A stretch of DNA of 56,496 nucleotides. Origin: Syntrophales bacterium (GTDB lineage: Bacteria; Desulfobacterota; Syntrophia; Syntrophales; UBA4778). Of this stretch, positions 25,386-34,504 are shown piece after piece. The stretch is from positions 91,876-148,371 of the forward strand of contig JAQTPK010000002.1 of assembly GCA_028712885.1 (NCBI GenBank). Direction: 5' to 3'. The notes below the pieces were generated by a model, which saw only the letters and a list, made by a program, of their open reading frames with translations, had not been told where the DNA came from and made no database searches. The number at the start of each line of letters is the position of its first letter. The stretch's first letter is position 1. A program made the position numbers and the translations under genes.

Positions 25386-26165
25386 ATGTTTCTCCTGAAG
25401 AAGATAATAACTGCATTCATCATGCCGCTGCCGCTGAGCCTGCTGATTATCCTTGCCGGATGGCTGCTCCTTTTTTCCCGGAAGAGGGCCCGCGCCGGCA
25501 GGATGATAATCTTCGCCGGCGTCCTTATTCTCATATCGTTCAGCTATACCGCCGTCGCCGATCGCCTTCTCCACCCGCTCGAGTACCGATATCTTCCCTT
25601 CTCCCTCGATAACGGCAACCTGCAAAAAGGGGCGATCCCCTGGATAGTCGTCCTGTCCGGCGGAGATATGCCTGTTCCCGGCCTGCCGGAAACGAGCCAG
25701 GTTTCGGCGGCGTCTCTCTTCCGGCTGGCCGAGGCCGCCCGGCTGAAGCGAATTCTGCCGGAAAGCAGGGTCGTTATCTCGGGCGGGGCCGTCTACGGGC
25801 CAAAACCGGAAGCCGAGGTTATCGCGGGAGTCGCTCCCCTATTCGGAATGAAACCCGAAGACCTCGCCCTGGAGGCGAATTCCCGGGACACGGAAGAGCA
25901 GGCAAAAAACATCTCCGGAATCGTGGGGAAAGATAAATGCATCCTGGTCACATCGGCATGGCACATGCCGCGCGCCGTGGCCCTGTTCCGCAAGGCCGGA
26001 CTTGACCCTGTCCCCGCGCCCGTGGGCCATTTGACCAATACGGAAAAACCTGCCAAGTTGAATCCCGGAATCTTCTTCCCCAACATTAATGCCCTGAGTA
26101 AATCGGAAATCGCCGTTCACGAGTACATCGGGATGGCATGGTCCAAGATCCGCGGCCTCGCCTGA
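25386..26165 (+). CDS. YdcF/ElyC-family DUF218 protein
   Basis: A 259-residue protein with two N-terminal membrane segments (about 5-30 and 36-55) followed by a DUF218 domain. The domain carries IVVLSGGDM, VVISGGAVYGP, EANSRDTEEQAKN and ILVTSAWHMPRAVALF. ElyC/SanA/YdcF proteins are linked to envelope integrity and lipid-carrier metabolism, but their reaction is not established. Start ATG 25386 shortly after a heptad array. Confidence 0.88.
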   Translation: MFLLKKIITAFIMPLPLSLLIILAGWLLLFSRKRARAGRMIIFAGVLILISFSYTAVADRLLHPLEYRYLPFSLDNGNLQKGAIPWIVVLSGGDMPVPGLPETSQVSAASLFRLAEAARLKRILPESRVVISGGAVYGPKPEAEVIAGVAPLFGMKPEDLALEANSRDTEEQAKNISGIVGKDKCILVTSAWHMPRAVALFRKAGLDPVPAPVGHLTNTEKPAKLNPGIFFPNINALSKSEIAVHEYIGMAWSKIRGLA

Positions 26166-26183
26166 AAGCTACATCATTGTCGC

Positions 26184-26211
26184 TTGACAATATATTTCAG
26201 CCGATGATAAT
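26184..26211 (+). promoter_or_regulatory. Sigma-70-type promoter of the GlmS-like/guaA operon
   Basis: TTGACA (26184-26189) and GATAAT (26206-26211, preceded by T) with 16 bases between. It leaves a leader of about 150 bases before ATG 26370. Confidence 0.75.
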
Positions 26212-26369
26212 TTCCCTCCGTGAGATCATTTCTATTCCTCAGAGGCATTGCGCTTCCGGGTACACGCCGCCGCAAAATCCCTTTGTAAAAATGAACAATG
26301 TTAAAAAGCTCTCCCCATATCCGGCTTGATACAATTGATTACGTTTCGCGCCGTTCCTCAGGTGAACTT

Positions 26370-29300
26370 ATGAAGACATTGTCCGGAATAGCCGGAATTT
26401 TTAGATACAACATCCTGATCGGCCGCAACCCCGAAAAGGCTCCCCCGGGATCGATCATAATTTTTCCCTGCGAACCGGGGCTGCTGGCCTGCGGACTGGC
26501 GGGCATCATCAAGGTAATAGATGCAAAGCGCGAAACCCCTTCCGCAGGTCCCGGCGAATACCCGGCGGAAAGCCTTGCCCGGGGATTTCAGAAGATCAAT
26601 GCCAAGCCGATCCGGAAAATTCTCTCGGGCGCAATTGCCCCCCGGGACTACCTCGACAGCCGGGAAGCGCTTGAAGAGATGGAAAGAAACGTTCACCTGC
26701 AGAAGACCGCCGGCAATTTCATGAGCGTATCCTTCGATCCCGGCAAAACACTCGATCTGAACGACCTGTCGGATCGGATGAGGACTTTCCTGAGCGTGGA
26801 AGAAAAGCTCCTGGAGGAAAATGCAGACCGCTTTCACACCAACGAATTGGAAATAATAAACAGCCGTTTGATCCTGCTCAAGGATATAGCATGGGGTCTC
26901 GAAAGGGATTTTCTCGCCAATATTTCGAAGATCAGGGATCTCTCCGGCGGAAAGGCCCTTTCTCCCGAGGGCTTCCGGAAATACCGCCAGCTCAATTCGC
27001 TCCTTAACGCGCTGGACCGCCTTGAGGTCCGCGGGAGAGACTCCGCAGGCATTCAGATCTCTTTCACGCTGGCCGATTCCCGCCGGCTGGACGACATCTG
27101 GAATGCTCTGAACGGGAAAGATCTCTTCCAATCCTTCCTGGAGAGAACAAATCGGAAGGATCTGGTCAACGGCTCCATTCTTTTTTCCAGCAGCCTTGCT
27201 CCGGGAAAGGAGATCTTTATCTCTTTCACCTATAAGACCGCCTCTGCCGTCGGGGAGCTGGGGAGAAACGTGCGCCGGCTCAGAGACAGCATCAGCAGCG
27301 ATCCTGTTTTTCATGTGTTCGCGGACGAGGCGGAAGGCTTCAGTTTGTCCCTGGCCCACACCCGCTGGGCGTCGGTGGGATCCATTACCGAAGAGAACTG
27401 CCACCCCGTGAACAATTTCGCGCCGGACAACTCCAGCCGGTCCGGGCCGGCTATTCCTCCGGCCGGCATGTGCGCAATCCCGGCTGCTATATTGAATCCG
27501 GCGACCCTCCAGGTTCCTCAGAGCGTAAAGGATTTTCCCTTCTACGGACAGGGAAACTGGACGATCAATGTGGTCCTGAACGGCGATATCGACAACTATC
27601 AGGAGCTGCGCTCCGATCTCGAGTCGAAGAGCCTCTCCCGCATCGCCCCCGAATTGACGACCGACACCAAGATCATCCCTCTCCGGATTGAAATGCATCT
27701 CGCCGCGGGACACGATCTGGCAGAAGCCTTCCGCCTTTCGCTGAACGACTTTGAAGGATCACACGCCATTGCGATGCAGAGCAACCTCGAGCCGGGAAAG
27801 ACATATCTGGCGCTGCGGGGAAGCGGCCAGTCCATCTATGTGGGAATCTGCCCGGACCAGTACATTTTTTCATCGGAGCTCTACGGGATCGTCGAAGAAA
27901 CTTCCCGGTTTTTGAAAATGGACGGCGAAGCGTCTCCCCCGGGATCGGACGGGGACGGAACCGGCCAGGTATTCATTATCGACCAGGAATCCGCCGGTCA
28001 CCTGGATGGAATCAGGGCGTTCTTCTATGACGGGACGGAGCTGGCCCTTGGCGAAGTCGATATCAAAAGGGCCGAGATAACCACCCGCGACATCGACCGG
28101 GGTCCCTTCCCTCATTTTTTCCTGAAGGAAATTTCGGAATCTGCGCTGTCCGTGAAAAAAACTATGCGCGGCAAGTACCGGATCACCGCCAAAAAGGAGA
28201 TAATCTTCAACCTGGGAGAGGACATAATTCCAAAGAAGCTCGGAAAATCCCTGACAAAGGGCGATATCCGCAGCATTGTGATAATCGGACACGGCACGGC
28301 AGCCGTGGCCGGAGCGGCGATTGCGGACGGCCTCGCACGCTATCTTGGAGGCACGAACCTGAGAATCGAAGCGAAGAGGGCTTCGGAGCTCAGCGGCTTC
28401 TTGCTGGAAAAAGACCTCCGGCACATGCTGGTAATCGCCGTGACCCAGTCGGGGACGACTACCGATACCAACCGCGCCGTCTCCATGGCCTCGGAGCGGG
28501 GGGCCACTGTCATCGCCGTCGTCAATCGCAGGCAATCCGATATAACCCATAAGGCGGACGGCGTCTTTTACACAAGCGACGGCCGCGACATCGAGATGGC
28601 CGTAGCTTCCACCAAGGCTTTCTATTCCCAGATAATAGCAGGGCACATCCTCGGGTTGTGCCTGGCACGGACAATGAAATCCATGCCGGACGAAATGATC
28701 GCCGCGGAGCTTTCCGTCATGGAGCAGATTCCCGGACTGATGGCCCGCGTAATCGAAAAGAGCGCCGAGATACGCGAGTCGGTGAGGAAGGCGGCAAAAA
28801 ACAAGCGCTATTGGGCGGTGGTCGGGAGCGGGCCGAACAAGGCCGCGGCGGACGAGATCCGGATCAAGTTGAGCGAGCTTTGCTATAAGACCATTTCCTC
28901 CGATTTTGTTGAAGACAAAAAGCACATCGATCTCTCCTCGGAACCCCTGATCATTGTCTGTGCGGCCGGAAGCCCCGAGGCGGTTATCGGTGACATAGTT
29001 AAAGACTCGGCCATATTCCGCGCCCACAAGGCCGGAGTCGTCGTATTCGCCGATGAGGGTGAAACCCGTTTCGATTCCGTCGCCGACAGCGTTATCAGCC
29101 TGCCGCGCGCCTCCGTGCCGGCTTCGGTGATCCTGAATACTGTTGCCGGGCATCTCTGGGGCTACTACGCCGCCTGCCATATCGATGAGGACTCCCGCTT
29201 CCTCCAGGAATTCAGGAACCGGCTCAATATGGAAATGGTCCGGCACCAGAGAAACGATTATTCCCTCTACGAGCGTATCTCGGACCGCGACTTCCACCGC

Positions 29301-30167
29301 GTGGTGGATGATTTTGCGTTGAAGTTCCACGATCTGCGCCGGGAAGGGGCCTTTTCTTTCACCAGCGTCTCGACTGTCTCGGATATCTCCCTCCTGCTGA
29401 AATATGCTGCGGGAAAACTCCCGCTTGAGGATTTCTGGCTGGATTTCAGGACGAAAGGAGGAATGACGCCGATCGATCTGCTGAATGTATCCGTCGGACA
29501 CGCAATAGATGAGCTTTCCCGGCCGATAGACGCCATCCGGCACCAGGCCAAGACCGTCACCGTCGGCACGAGCCGTAAAGACCATATCCCCAAGGGGATT
29601 CTGTTCGATCTGCTGGGCCGGATGAAATTCTCCGCGCGGAACCTCATCAGCCGCACTGTCCCGACGCTGACCCGCATCCAGAAAGCGGTGGCAACGGTCA
29701 AGGGCTTCACCCTGTACGGCGTCAACAATCTGGACGAAAAGGGAGAGCCTGCCGAGCTTTCCACCATCTCCATCCGGGAAAGGGGAGGCGTTTCCGTCCG
29801 GATGAAATCGCGCGTGGAGACGTCCGGAACCCTGACAGGAACCAAGAAAACCATCGTTCGGACGGGAAGCGTTTTTGCGGGTTATGGAAAATCGGACGGG
29901 GCGCCCGTCGTTGTCATTCCCCTGCTCCAGGATAAACCGGGGGTCCGGAACCTTCTTGTTGCGCACGTCGAGTTCAATGATAATATTTCCTTGAGAGCAC
30001 GGAAAGAAATCCTGGGAGACAAATACAAGGATATAAAAAATATGGTGAATGAATATAACCTGCCCTGGGAGGATTCATACCTGGAGCAGTTCCCGGTCGG
30101 CACCCTTCTCGGCGAATCCGTTGAGTTCGTGTCTTCCAGGATTAAAAAATTTCTGGAGATCAAATGA
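26370..30167 (+). CDS. Giant GlmS-like protein (GATase II + double SIS + extension)
   Basis: A 1265-residue relative of glucosamine-6-phosphate synthase, about twice the usual length of roughly 600. GATase II elements are spread by insertions: MKTLSGIAGIF at the start, RGRDSAGI near 221, LAHTRWAS near 328, VLNGDIDNY near 402, EGSHA near 462. The nucleophile position is Ser, not Cys. SIS 1 (about 635-790) has GHGTAAVAG, TQSGTTTDT and MAVASTKAF. SIS 2 (about 810-960) has VVGSGPNKAAADEI in place of the usual GRGxxYP. About 280 C-terminal residues match nothing I know. ATG 26370 fits AGGTGA upstream and the family N-terminus; ATG 26298 is possible. The stop overlaps guaA. Confidence 0.8.
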   Translation: MKTLSGIAGIFRYNILIGRNPEKAPPGSIIIFPCEPGLLACGLAGIIKVIDAKRETPSAGPGEYPAESLARGFQKINAKPIRKILSGAIAPRDYLDSREALEEMERNVHLQKTAGNFMSVSFDPGKTLDLNDLSDRMRTFLSVEEKLLEENADRFHTNELEIINSRLILLKDIAWGLERDFLANISKIRDLSGGKALSPEGFRKYRQLNSLLNALDRLEVRGRDSAGIQISFTLADSRRLDDIWNALNGKDLFQSFLERTNRKDLVNGSILFSSSLAPGKEIFISFTYKTASAVGELGRNVRRLRDSISSDPVFHVFADEAEGFSLSLAHTRWASVGSITEENCHPVNNFAPDNSSRSGPAIPPAGMCAIPAAILNPATLQVPQSVKDFPFYGQGNWTINVVLNGDIDNYQELRSDLESKSLSRIAPELTTDTKIIPLRIEMHLAAGHDLAEAFRLSLNDFEGSHAIAMQSNLEPGKTYLALRGSGQSIYVGICPDQYIFSSELYGIVEETSRFLKMDGEASPPGSDGDGTGQVFIIDQESAGHLDGIRAFFYDGTELALGEVDIKRAEITTRDIDRGPFPHFFLKEISESALSVKKTMRGKYRITAKKEIIFNLGEDIIPKKLGKSLTKGDIRSIVIIGHGTAAVAGAAIADGLARYLGGTNLRIEAKRASELSGFLLEKDLRHMLVIAVTQSGTTTDTNRAVSMASERGATVIAVVNRRQSDITHKADGVFYTSDGRDIEMAVASTKAFYSQIIAGHILGLCLARTMKSMPDEMIAAELSVMEQIPGLMARVIEKSAEIRESVRKAAKNKRYWAVVGSGPNKAAADEIRIKLSELCYKTISSDFVEDKKHIDLSSEPLIIVCAAGSPEAVIGDIVKDSAIFRAHKAGVVVFADEGETRFDSVADSVISLPRASVPASVILNTVAGHLWGYYAACHIDEDSRFLQEFRNRLNMEMVRHQRNDYSLYERISDRDFHRVVDDFALKFHDLRREGAFSFTSVSTVSDISLLLKYAAGKLPLEDFWLDFRTKGGMTPIDLLNVSVGHAIDELSRPIDAIRHQAKTVTVGTSRKDHIPKGILFDLLGRMKFSARNLISRTVPTLTRIQKAVATVKGFTLYGVNNLDEKGEPAELSTISIRERGGVSVRMKSRVETSGTLTGTKKTIVRTGSVFAGYGKSDGAPVVVIPLLQDKPGVRNLLVAHVEFNDNISLRARKEILGDKYKDIKNMVNEYNLPWEDSYLEQFPVGTLLGESVEFVSSRIKKFLEIK

Positions 30168-31711
30168 GCGGCATGATCGCGATCCTCGATTACGGCTCGC
30201 AGTACAATCAGCTCATCGCGCGCAGAGTAAGGGAGTGCCGCGTTTACTGCGAAATCCTGCCCCACGATATCTCTCCTGCGGAACTCGCCGGGAAAGGGGT
30301 CAAAGGAATAATTCTGTCCGGAGGGCCGGCCAGCATTTTTGACCGCGGCGTCCCGAAAGCGCATGCGGGGATATTCAAAATGGAAGTGCCGATCCTGGGG
30401 ATATGTTACGGGATGCAGCTGATGGCCCACGCGCTCGGTGGCAGGGTTACGGCCTCGGAATTCCGGGAATACGGGCGGGCGGAGCTGAAATTATCCCCGC
30501 AAGGGGAAAAATCCCTGCTCTTCTCCGGCCTGACCGGAAACCAGCGGATCTGGATGAGCCACGGCGACAAGGTCACCCGGCTGCCCCGGGGGTTTTCAGC
30601 GGTCGGCGAGACGGACAACTGCCCCGTCGCAGCGATGGAAAATCGCGCAAGGAGATTCTATGCCGTCCAGTTCCACCCGGAGGTGACGCATACCCTGAAC
30701 GGGGCGGTCATGCTCCGGAATTTCCTCTTCCAGATCGCCGGCTGCCGCCCCGACTGGACCATGGGATCTTTCATCGAGGAGAACGTCCGGAAAATAAAAG
30801 AACAGATCGGAGAGGAGCGCGTCCTCTGCGCGTTGAGCGGGGGCGTAGACTCTTCCGTCCTGGCCATACTTCTGCACCGGGCAATCGGGAAGCGCCTCGT
30901 CTCGCTCTTCGTGGATAACGGCCTGCTCAGAAAAGGAGAGCCTGGAGAGGTGGTAGCCACGTTCCGGGACTCCTTTCACCTCAACTTCCGGATGATCAAC
31001 GCGCGGCAGCGCTTTCTCGGCAGGCTCCGGAACGTGACCGATCCGGAAAAAAAGAGGAAGATCATCGGACACGAGTTCATCCGGATATTCGAAGAAGAGG
31101 CCCGAAAGCTGGGGAAGATACGTTTTCTCGCCCAGGGCACTCTCTACCCCGACGTCATCGAAAGCAAATCCTCCTTTGGAGGCCCCTCGGCCATCATCAA
31201 AAGCCACCATAATGTCGGAGGATTGCCCGAGAGGCTGAATATGGAGCTGGTTGAGCCCCTGCGGGTGCTCTTCAAGGACGAGGTTCGCGAACTGGGCCGC
31301 GAGCTTGGCGTTCCCGAATCGATCGTCGGCCGGCATCCTTTCCCCGGGCCGGGACTCGCGGTGAGGATATTGGGGCGGGTGACCAGGCGCAACATAGAAA
31401 TAGTGCAGCAGGCGGATGCGATCGTCCGGGACGAGATCAGCGACGCGGGGCTTTTCGATGAAGTGTGGCAGGATTTCGCCGTCCTCCTTCCGGTCAGGAG
31501 CGTCGGCGTGATGGGAGACGGCAGGACGTATGAAAATGTCATCGCCGTCAGGGCAGTCACCAGCACGGACGGGATGACGGCGGACTGGGCAAAGCTGCCT
31601 CATGAGGTGCTCGAAAAGATATCGAGCCGCATCGTAAATGAAGTCAAGGGAGTGAACAGGGTGGTGTACGATATCAGCACCAAGCCCCCGAGCACAATCG
31701 AGTGGGAGTAG
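30164..31711 (+). CDS. guaA: GMP synthase (glutamine-hydrolysing)
   Basis: A 515-residue GuaA. The class I GATase domain has Cys in GICYGMQL and His-Glu in VQFHPEVTH. The ATP-pyrophosphatase domain has ALSGGVDSSV. The C-terminal dimerisation domain ends in DISTKPPSTIEWE. It converts XMP to GMP with glutamine nitrogen. The start overlaps the preceding stop (ATGA), so translation is coupled to the GlmS-like gene; ATG 30173 is an alternative start. Confidence 0.97.
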   Translation: MSGMIAILDYGSQYNQLIARRVRECRVYCEILPHDISPAELAGKGVKGIILSGGPASIFDRGVPKAHAGIFKMEVPILGICYGMQLMAHALGGRVTASEFREYGRAELKLSPQGEKSLLFSGLTGNQRIWMSHGDKVTRLPRGFSAVGETDNCPVAAMENRARRFYAVQFHPEVTHTLNGAVMLRNFLFQIAGCRPDWTMGSFIEENVRKIKEQIGEERVLCALSGGVDSSVLAILLHRAIGKRLVSLFVDNGLLRKGEPGEVVATFRDSFHLNFRMINARQRFLGRLRNVTDPEKKRKIIGHEFIRIFEEEARKLGKIRFLAQGTLYPDVIESKSSFGGPSAIIKSHHNVGGLPERLNMELVEPLRVLFKDEVRELGRELGVPESIVGRHPFPGPGLAVRILGRVTRRNIEIVQQADAIVRDEISDAGLFDEVWQDFAVLLPVRSVGVMGDGRTYENVIAVRAVTSTDGMTADWAKLPHEVLEKISSRIVNEVKGVNRVVYDISTKPPSTIEWE

Positions 31712-31808
31712 GCGCTGAGTCAGAATCGTTATCCCTTTCCAACGGCTTTCTGCCCGACAGGAAAATTCTCCTCCAGAGTAACCCGACGGATCACGGCAGG
31801 ATTTTAAC

Positions 31809-31822
31809 AACAAAATCGTAGA
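31809..31822 (+). promoter_or_regulatory. Candidate activator site upstream of glnA
   Basis: The core AACAAAATCGTA (31809-31820) is an imperfect dyad sharing ACAAAATYGTAGA with the complement of the site at 34289-34302. Its centre is 105.5 bp upstream of the -24 GG, the same distance as at the glutamate synthase promoter. Confidence 0.5.
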
Positions 31823-31918
31823 AATCCTTTTCGATTCATAACAGAATTGTCCTTGCCGGTCTTTCCTCCAGGAAGCCTGCGTTTACTGAATGTTTTGATT
31901 TTTAAGTCAAATTTTTAT

Positions 31919-31934
31919 TGGCCCGCGTTTTGCT
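31919..31934 (+). promoter_or_regulatory. Sigma-54 promoter of glnA
   Basis: TGGCCCGCGTTTTGCT matches the -24/-12 consensus (TGGCACG-N4-TTGCW) with one change. GG 31920-31921 and GC 31932-31933 have correct spacing. The predicted transcription start is about 25 bases before the glnA ATG. Confidence 0.85.
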
Positions 31935-31968
31935 CTTCTGGATTCCAAACCGGAAAGGAGATGGGGTC

Positions 31969-33300
31969 ATGATTATTTGTAAAACTGCGGAAGACGTAAA
32001 AAAGATCGTCAAGGATAAAAATGTAAGTTTTGTCCAATTCTGGTTCGTCGATGTCCTTGGTATCCTGAAGAGTTTCGCCGTTACGCCTCCGGAACTGGAA
32101 GAGGGGCTGACCGAGGGCATGGGATTCGACGGGTCCTCGATTCAGGGATTCGCGCGCATTGAAGAAAGCGACATGATCGCCAAACCCGATCCCAAAACCT
32201 TTCAGTTTCTCCCCTGGAGAGGAACGGACCGGCCGGTCGGGAGGGTTTTTTGCGACATCATGAACCCGGACGGGACGCCTTATGAAGGCGACCCCCGCTA
32301 TGCTCTCAAGCGAGTCCTGAAAAAGGCGGCCGATATGGGGTACACCTATTATACCGGTCCCGAGCTTGAATTCTTCTATTTTGAAAATAACGGGAAGCCC
32401 TCCATTATTGACAAGGGCGGATATTTCGATGCCCGGCCCCTCGACAAGGGAAGCGACCTGCGCCGCGACACGATTTTCGCCATGCAGGATATGGGAATCC
32501 AGGTAGAGTACAGCCATCACGAAGTGGCCCCCAGCCAGCACGAAATAGACATGCGCTACGATGACGCGCTGAACATGGCGGATAAGACCATGACGATGAG
32601 AATGGTCGTCAAGGAAATCGCCCGCCAGCACGGCTACTACGCCACGTTCATGCCCAAGCCGATTTTCGGAGAGAACGGCAGCGGCATGCACGTCCACCAG
32701 TCACTCTTCAACGGCAAGAGGAACGCGTTTTACGACGCCGGCGACAAGTATCACCTTTCAAAGATCGGAAAAAGTTACATCGCCGGAATCCTGAAGCACG
32801 CCCGGGAAATAACGGCCGTCCTGAACCAGTGGGTCAATTCCTACAAGCGCCTCGTGCCGGGTTACGAAGCCCCGGTCTATATTTCGTGGGCCCGCCGCAA
32901 TCGCTCCGCATTGATCAGGGTGCCCATGTACAAGCCCGGCAAGGAGAAGGCCACCCGGATAGAGTTCCGTTCTCCCGACCCCTCCTGCAACCCGTACCTG
33001 GCGTTCGCCGTCATGCTGGCCGCGGGACTGAGAGGAATTGAGCAGAACTATCCGCTCGCCGAACCGATCGAAGAGGATATTTACGAGTTCACGCCGGAAA
33101 AACGGCGCAGGATGAAAATCGACGAGCTCCCCGGGAATCTTTTCGAAGCTGTTTCCCTGGTGGAGAAATCGCAGCTCGTCCGCGAAGCGCTCGGCGACCA
33201 CATCTTCAACAAGTTCATTGAAAACAAGAAAATTGAATGGGACCGCTACCGGATCCACGTGACAGAGTACGAGCTCGAAAAATACCTGCCGATCATGTAA
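31969..33300 (+). CDS. glnA: Glutamine synthetase type I (GSI-alpha)
   Basis: A 443-residue GSI. It has the beta-Grasp domain with FVDVLGILKSF and MGFDGSSIQGF, the catalytic EFFYFENNG and HEVAPSQHEIDMRY regions, and the ATP/glutamate motif NGSGMHVHQSL. It makes glutamine from glutamate, ammonia and ATP. The length is that of GSI-alpha, which lacks the adenylylation loop of the longer GSI-beta, so control is probably transcriptional or by feedback. ATG 31969 follows AAAGGAG by eight bases. Driven by a near-consensus sigma-54 promoter. Confidence 0.96.
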   Translation: MIICKTAEDVKKIVKDKNVSFVQFWFVDVLGILKSFAVTPPELEEGLTEGMGFDGSSIQGFARIEESDMIAKPDPKTFQFLPWRGTDRPVGRVFCDIMNPDGTPYEGDPRYALKRVLKKAADMGYTYYTGPELEFFYFENNGKPSIIDKGGYFDARPLDKGSDLRRDTIFAMQDMGIQVEYSHHEVAPSQHEIDMRYDDALNMADKTMTMRMVVKEIARQHGYYATFMPKPIFGENGSGMHVHQSLFNGKRNAFYDAGDKYHLSKIGKSYIAGILKHAREITAVLNQWVNSYKRLVPGYEAPVYISWARRNRSALIRVPMYKPGKEKATRIEFRSPDPSCNPYLAFAVMLAAGLRGIEQNYPLAEPIEEDIYEFTPEKRRRMKIDELPGNLFEAVSLVEKSQLVREALGDHIFNKFIENKKIEWDRYRIHVTEYELEKYLPIM

Positions 33301-33308
33301 CCAGGATG

Positions 33309-33336
33309 GCGGGGCGGCTTCATCCAGCCGCCCCGC
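33309..33336 (+). terminator. GC-rich terminator hairpin after glnA
   Basis: GCGGGGCGGCT (33309-33319) and AGCCGCCCCGC (33326-33336) form a perfect 11-base stem with a six-base loop. The T-run is only two bases, so read-through into the next gene is possible. Confidence 0.65.
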
Positions 33337-33436
33337 TTAAGATCGATGCAAGCGCCGCAGCCGGCCCATGCCGCACTATGCCGGTCCGATCCGCAACGCT
33401 CCCGGAACTTGGAAATTCGGCGAAACAGGCAGAGCC

Positions 33437-34159
33437 ATGAGAAGGAAATTCCTTGTTTTTCAGCATACGCCGTGGGAGAAGCCGGGAAGACACCTCTGGA
33501 ATTCAGCAAAAAAACGCAGAATAACGCTGGATGTCGTCCGTCTCTGGCAGGACCCCGTACCGGAGACATCCGGTCATGACGCAGTTATTGTCCTGGGCGG
33601 AACGCCCAATGTATCGGATGAAGACGAGTATCCTTTCCTCCGGGCCGAAAAGGAGGCGATCAGGAAATCCATCACCCTGAATAAACCGTACCTCGGCTTC
33701 TGCCTGGGCCATCAGCTGCTGGGAGACGTTTTGGGCGCTAAAGTCGAACCCAACTTCTGCCGGAGCATAGGCTTCATCGAGGGCCGGATCACCAGGGACG
33801 GAAAAAATCACCCCATCTTCAATAATATCCCGACCACGATAACTCTTTTCAAATGGCATTCCCAGGCCGTTATCCCCCCTCTGCCAAAAGAGCTGGAAAT
33901 ACTCGCTACCTCGGCTGACTGCCAGATAGAGAGCATCTCTCTTAAAGGAAGACCGCACATTACAGGTTTTCAGTTCGACAATTACGCGGCTGCCTATCCG
34001 GATGTCTGCGAGTGGATCGAAGGCGACCGGGACTGGCTTGAGAAAAGCGGAATGGATTTTGATGCCCTGCGCCGGACCGCCCGCGAGCAGGAACAGCTTA
34101 TGGGAGCGCAGTTTGAGCTGATCTTCGACAATTTTGCGAATCTTGTGTACCGCGAGTAA
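33437..34159 (+). CDS. Class I glutamine amidotransferase-like protein, His lost
   Basis: A 240-residue protein of the class I amidotransferase fold. GGTPNVSDEDEYPFL and the nucleophile elbow GFCLGHQLLG (with Cys) are clear. The position of the catalytic HPE reads GFQFDNYAA, so the His is Asp and the triad appears broken. It may bind rather than hydrolyse glutamine, or act on another substrate. ATG 33437 is chosen by similarity (KFLVFQHTPWE); the ribosome site is weak. It lies between glnA and the glutamate synthase operon. Confidence 0.75.
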   Translation: MRRKFLVFQHTPWEKPGRHLWNSAKKRRITLDVVRLWQDPVPETSGHDAVIVLGGTPNVSDEDEYPFLRAEKEAIRKSITLNKPYLGFCLGHQLLGDVLGAKVEPNFCRSIGFIEGRITRDGKNHPIFNNIPTTITLFKWHSQAVIPPLPKELEILATSADCQIESISLKGRPHITGFQFDNYAAAYPDVCEWIEGDRDWLEKSGMDFDALRRTAREQEQLMGAQFELIFDNFANLVYRE

Positions 34160-34184
34160 CTGAATCATTGGCGGCGGAGCGCTC

Positions 34185-34265
34185 ATTCAAGTTCACAGTT
34201 CTTCAAGAAAACCGCCCATTGCTGCCGTATAACTGCGAACTGGGAACTGGGAACTGAAAACTGTC
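34185..34265. repeat. Heptad array in the glt upstream region
   Basis: 34231-34265 holds five units (AACTGCG, AACTGGG twice, AACTGAA, AACTGTC). An opposing, degenerate partner (TTCAAGT, TCACAGT) lies at 34187-34206. The 345-base gap 34160-34504 otherwise contains the activator site, the sigma-54 promoter and about 90 bases of leader. Confidence 0.85.
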
Positions 34266-34288
34266 TCGTGGGATCGCACCGCAGAAAA

Positions 34289-34302
34289 TCTACAATTTTG
34301 TA
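34289..34302 (+). promoter_or_regulatory. Candidate activator site upstream of the glt operon
   Basis: The core TACAATTTTGTA (34291-34302) is a near-perfect dyad centred at 34296.5, 105.5 bp upstream of the -24 GG. Its complement shares ACAAAATYGTAGA with the glnA site. Confidence 0.55.
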
Positions 34303-34400
34303 TTTATTTTATCCTCTCCCCAACATTTTTGGCTGAAAAAACCCGCCCCGAAGACCCCTATTTCGACATAACATATTGTATTTGCTGTTTTTACCCCTGA

Positions 34401-34416
34401 TGGCCTGCCTTTTGCT
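34401..34416 (+). promoter_or_regulatory. Sigma-54 promoter of the glutamate synthase operon
   Basis: TGGCCTGCCTTTTGCT matches the sigma-54 consensus, with GG 34402-34403 and GC 34414-34415 twelve bases apart. The leader to GTG 34505 is about 78 bases. Confidence 0.85.
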
Positions 34417-34504
34417 TAAAATGAAACTACATTTGTGTCAACAAATTGGTATGATTTTCAAGCGACGGCTGTATTTACAAACAGGATCTTGAAAGGTTTC
34501 GGTC

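Noticed and set aside
27870-29966. Long open frame (698 codons) on the minus strand opposite the GlmS-like gene
   Set aside because: It is the shadow of a well-supported gene on the other strand, has no recognisable domain, and arises from GC-biased third positions.
31882-31916. IHF site between the glnA enhancer and promoter
   Set aside because: The complement of the TGTTTTGATT region approaches the IHF consensus with one mismatch, but such matches are common in AT-rich DNA and no counterpart was found before the glt operon.
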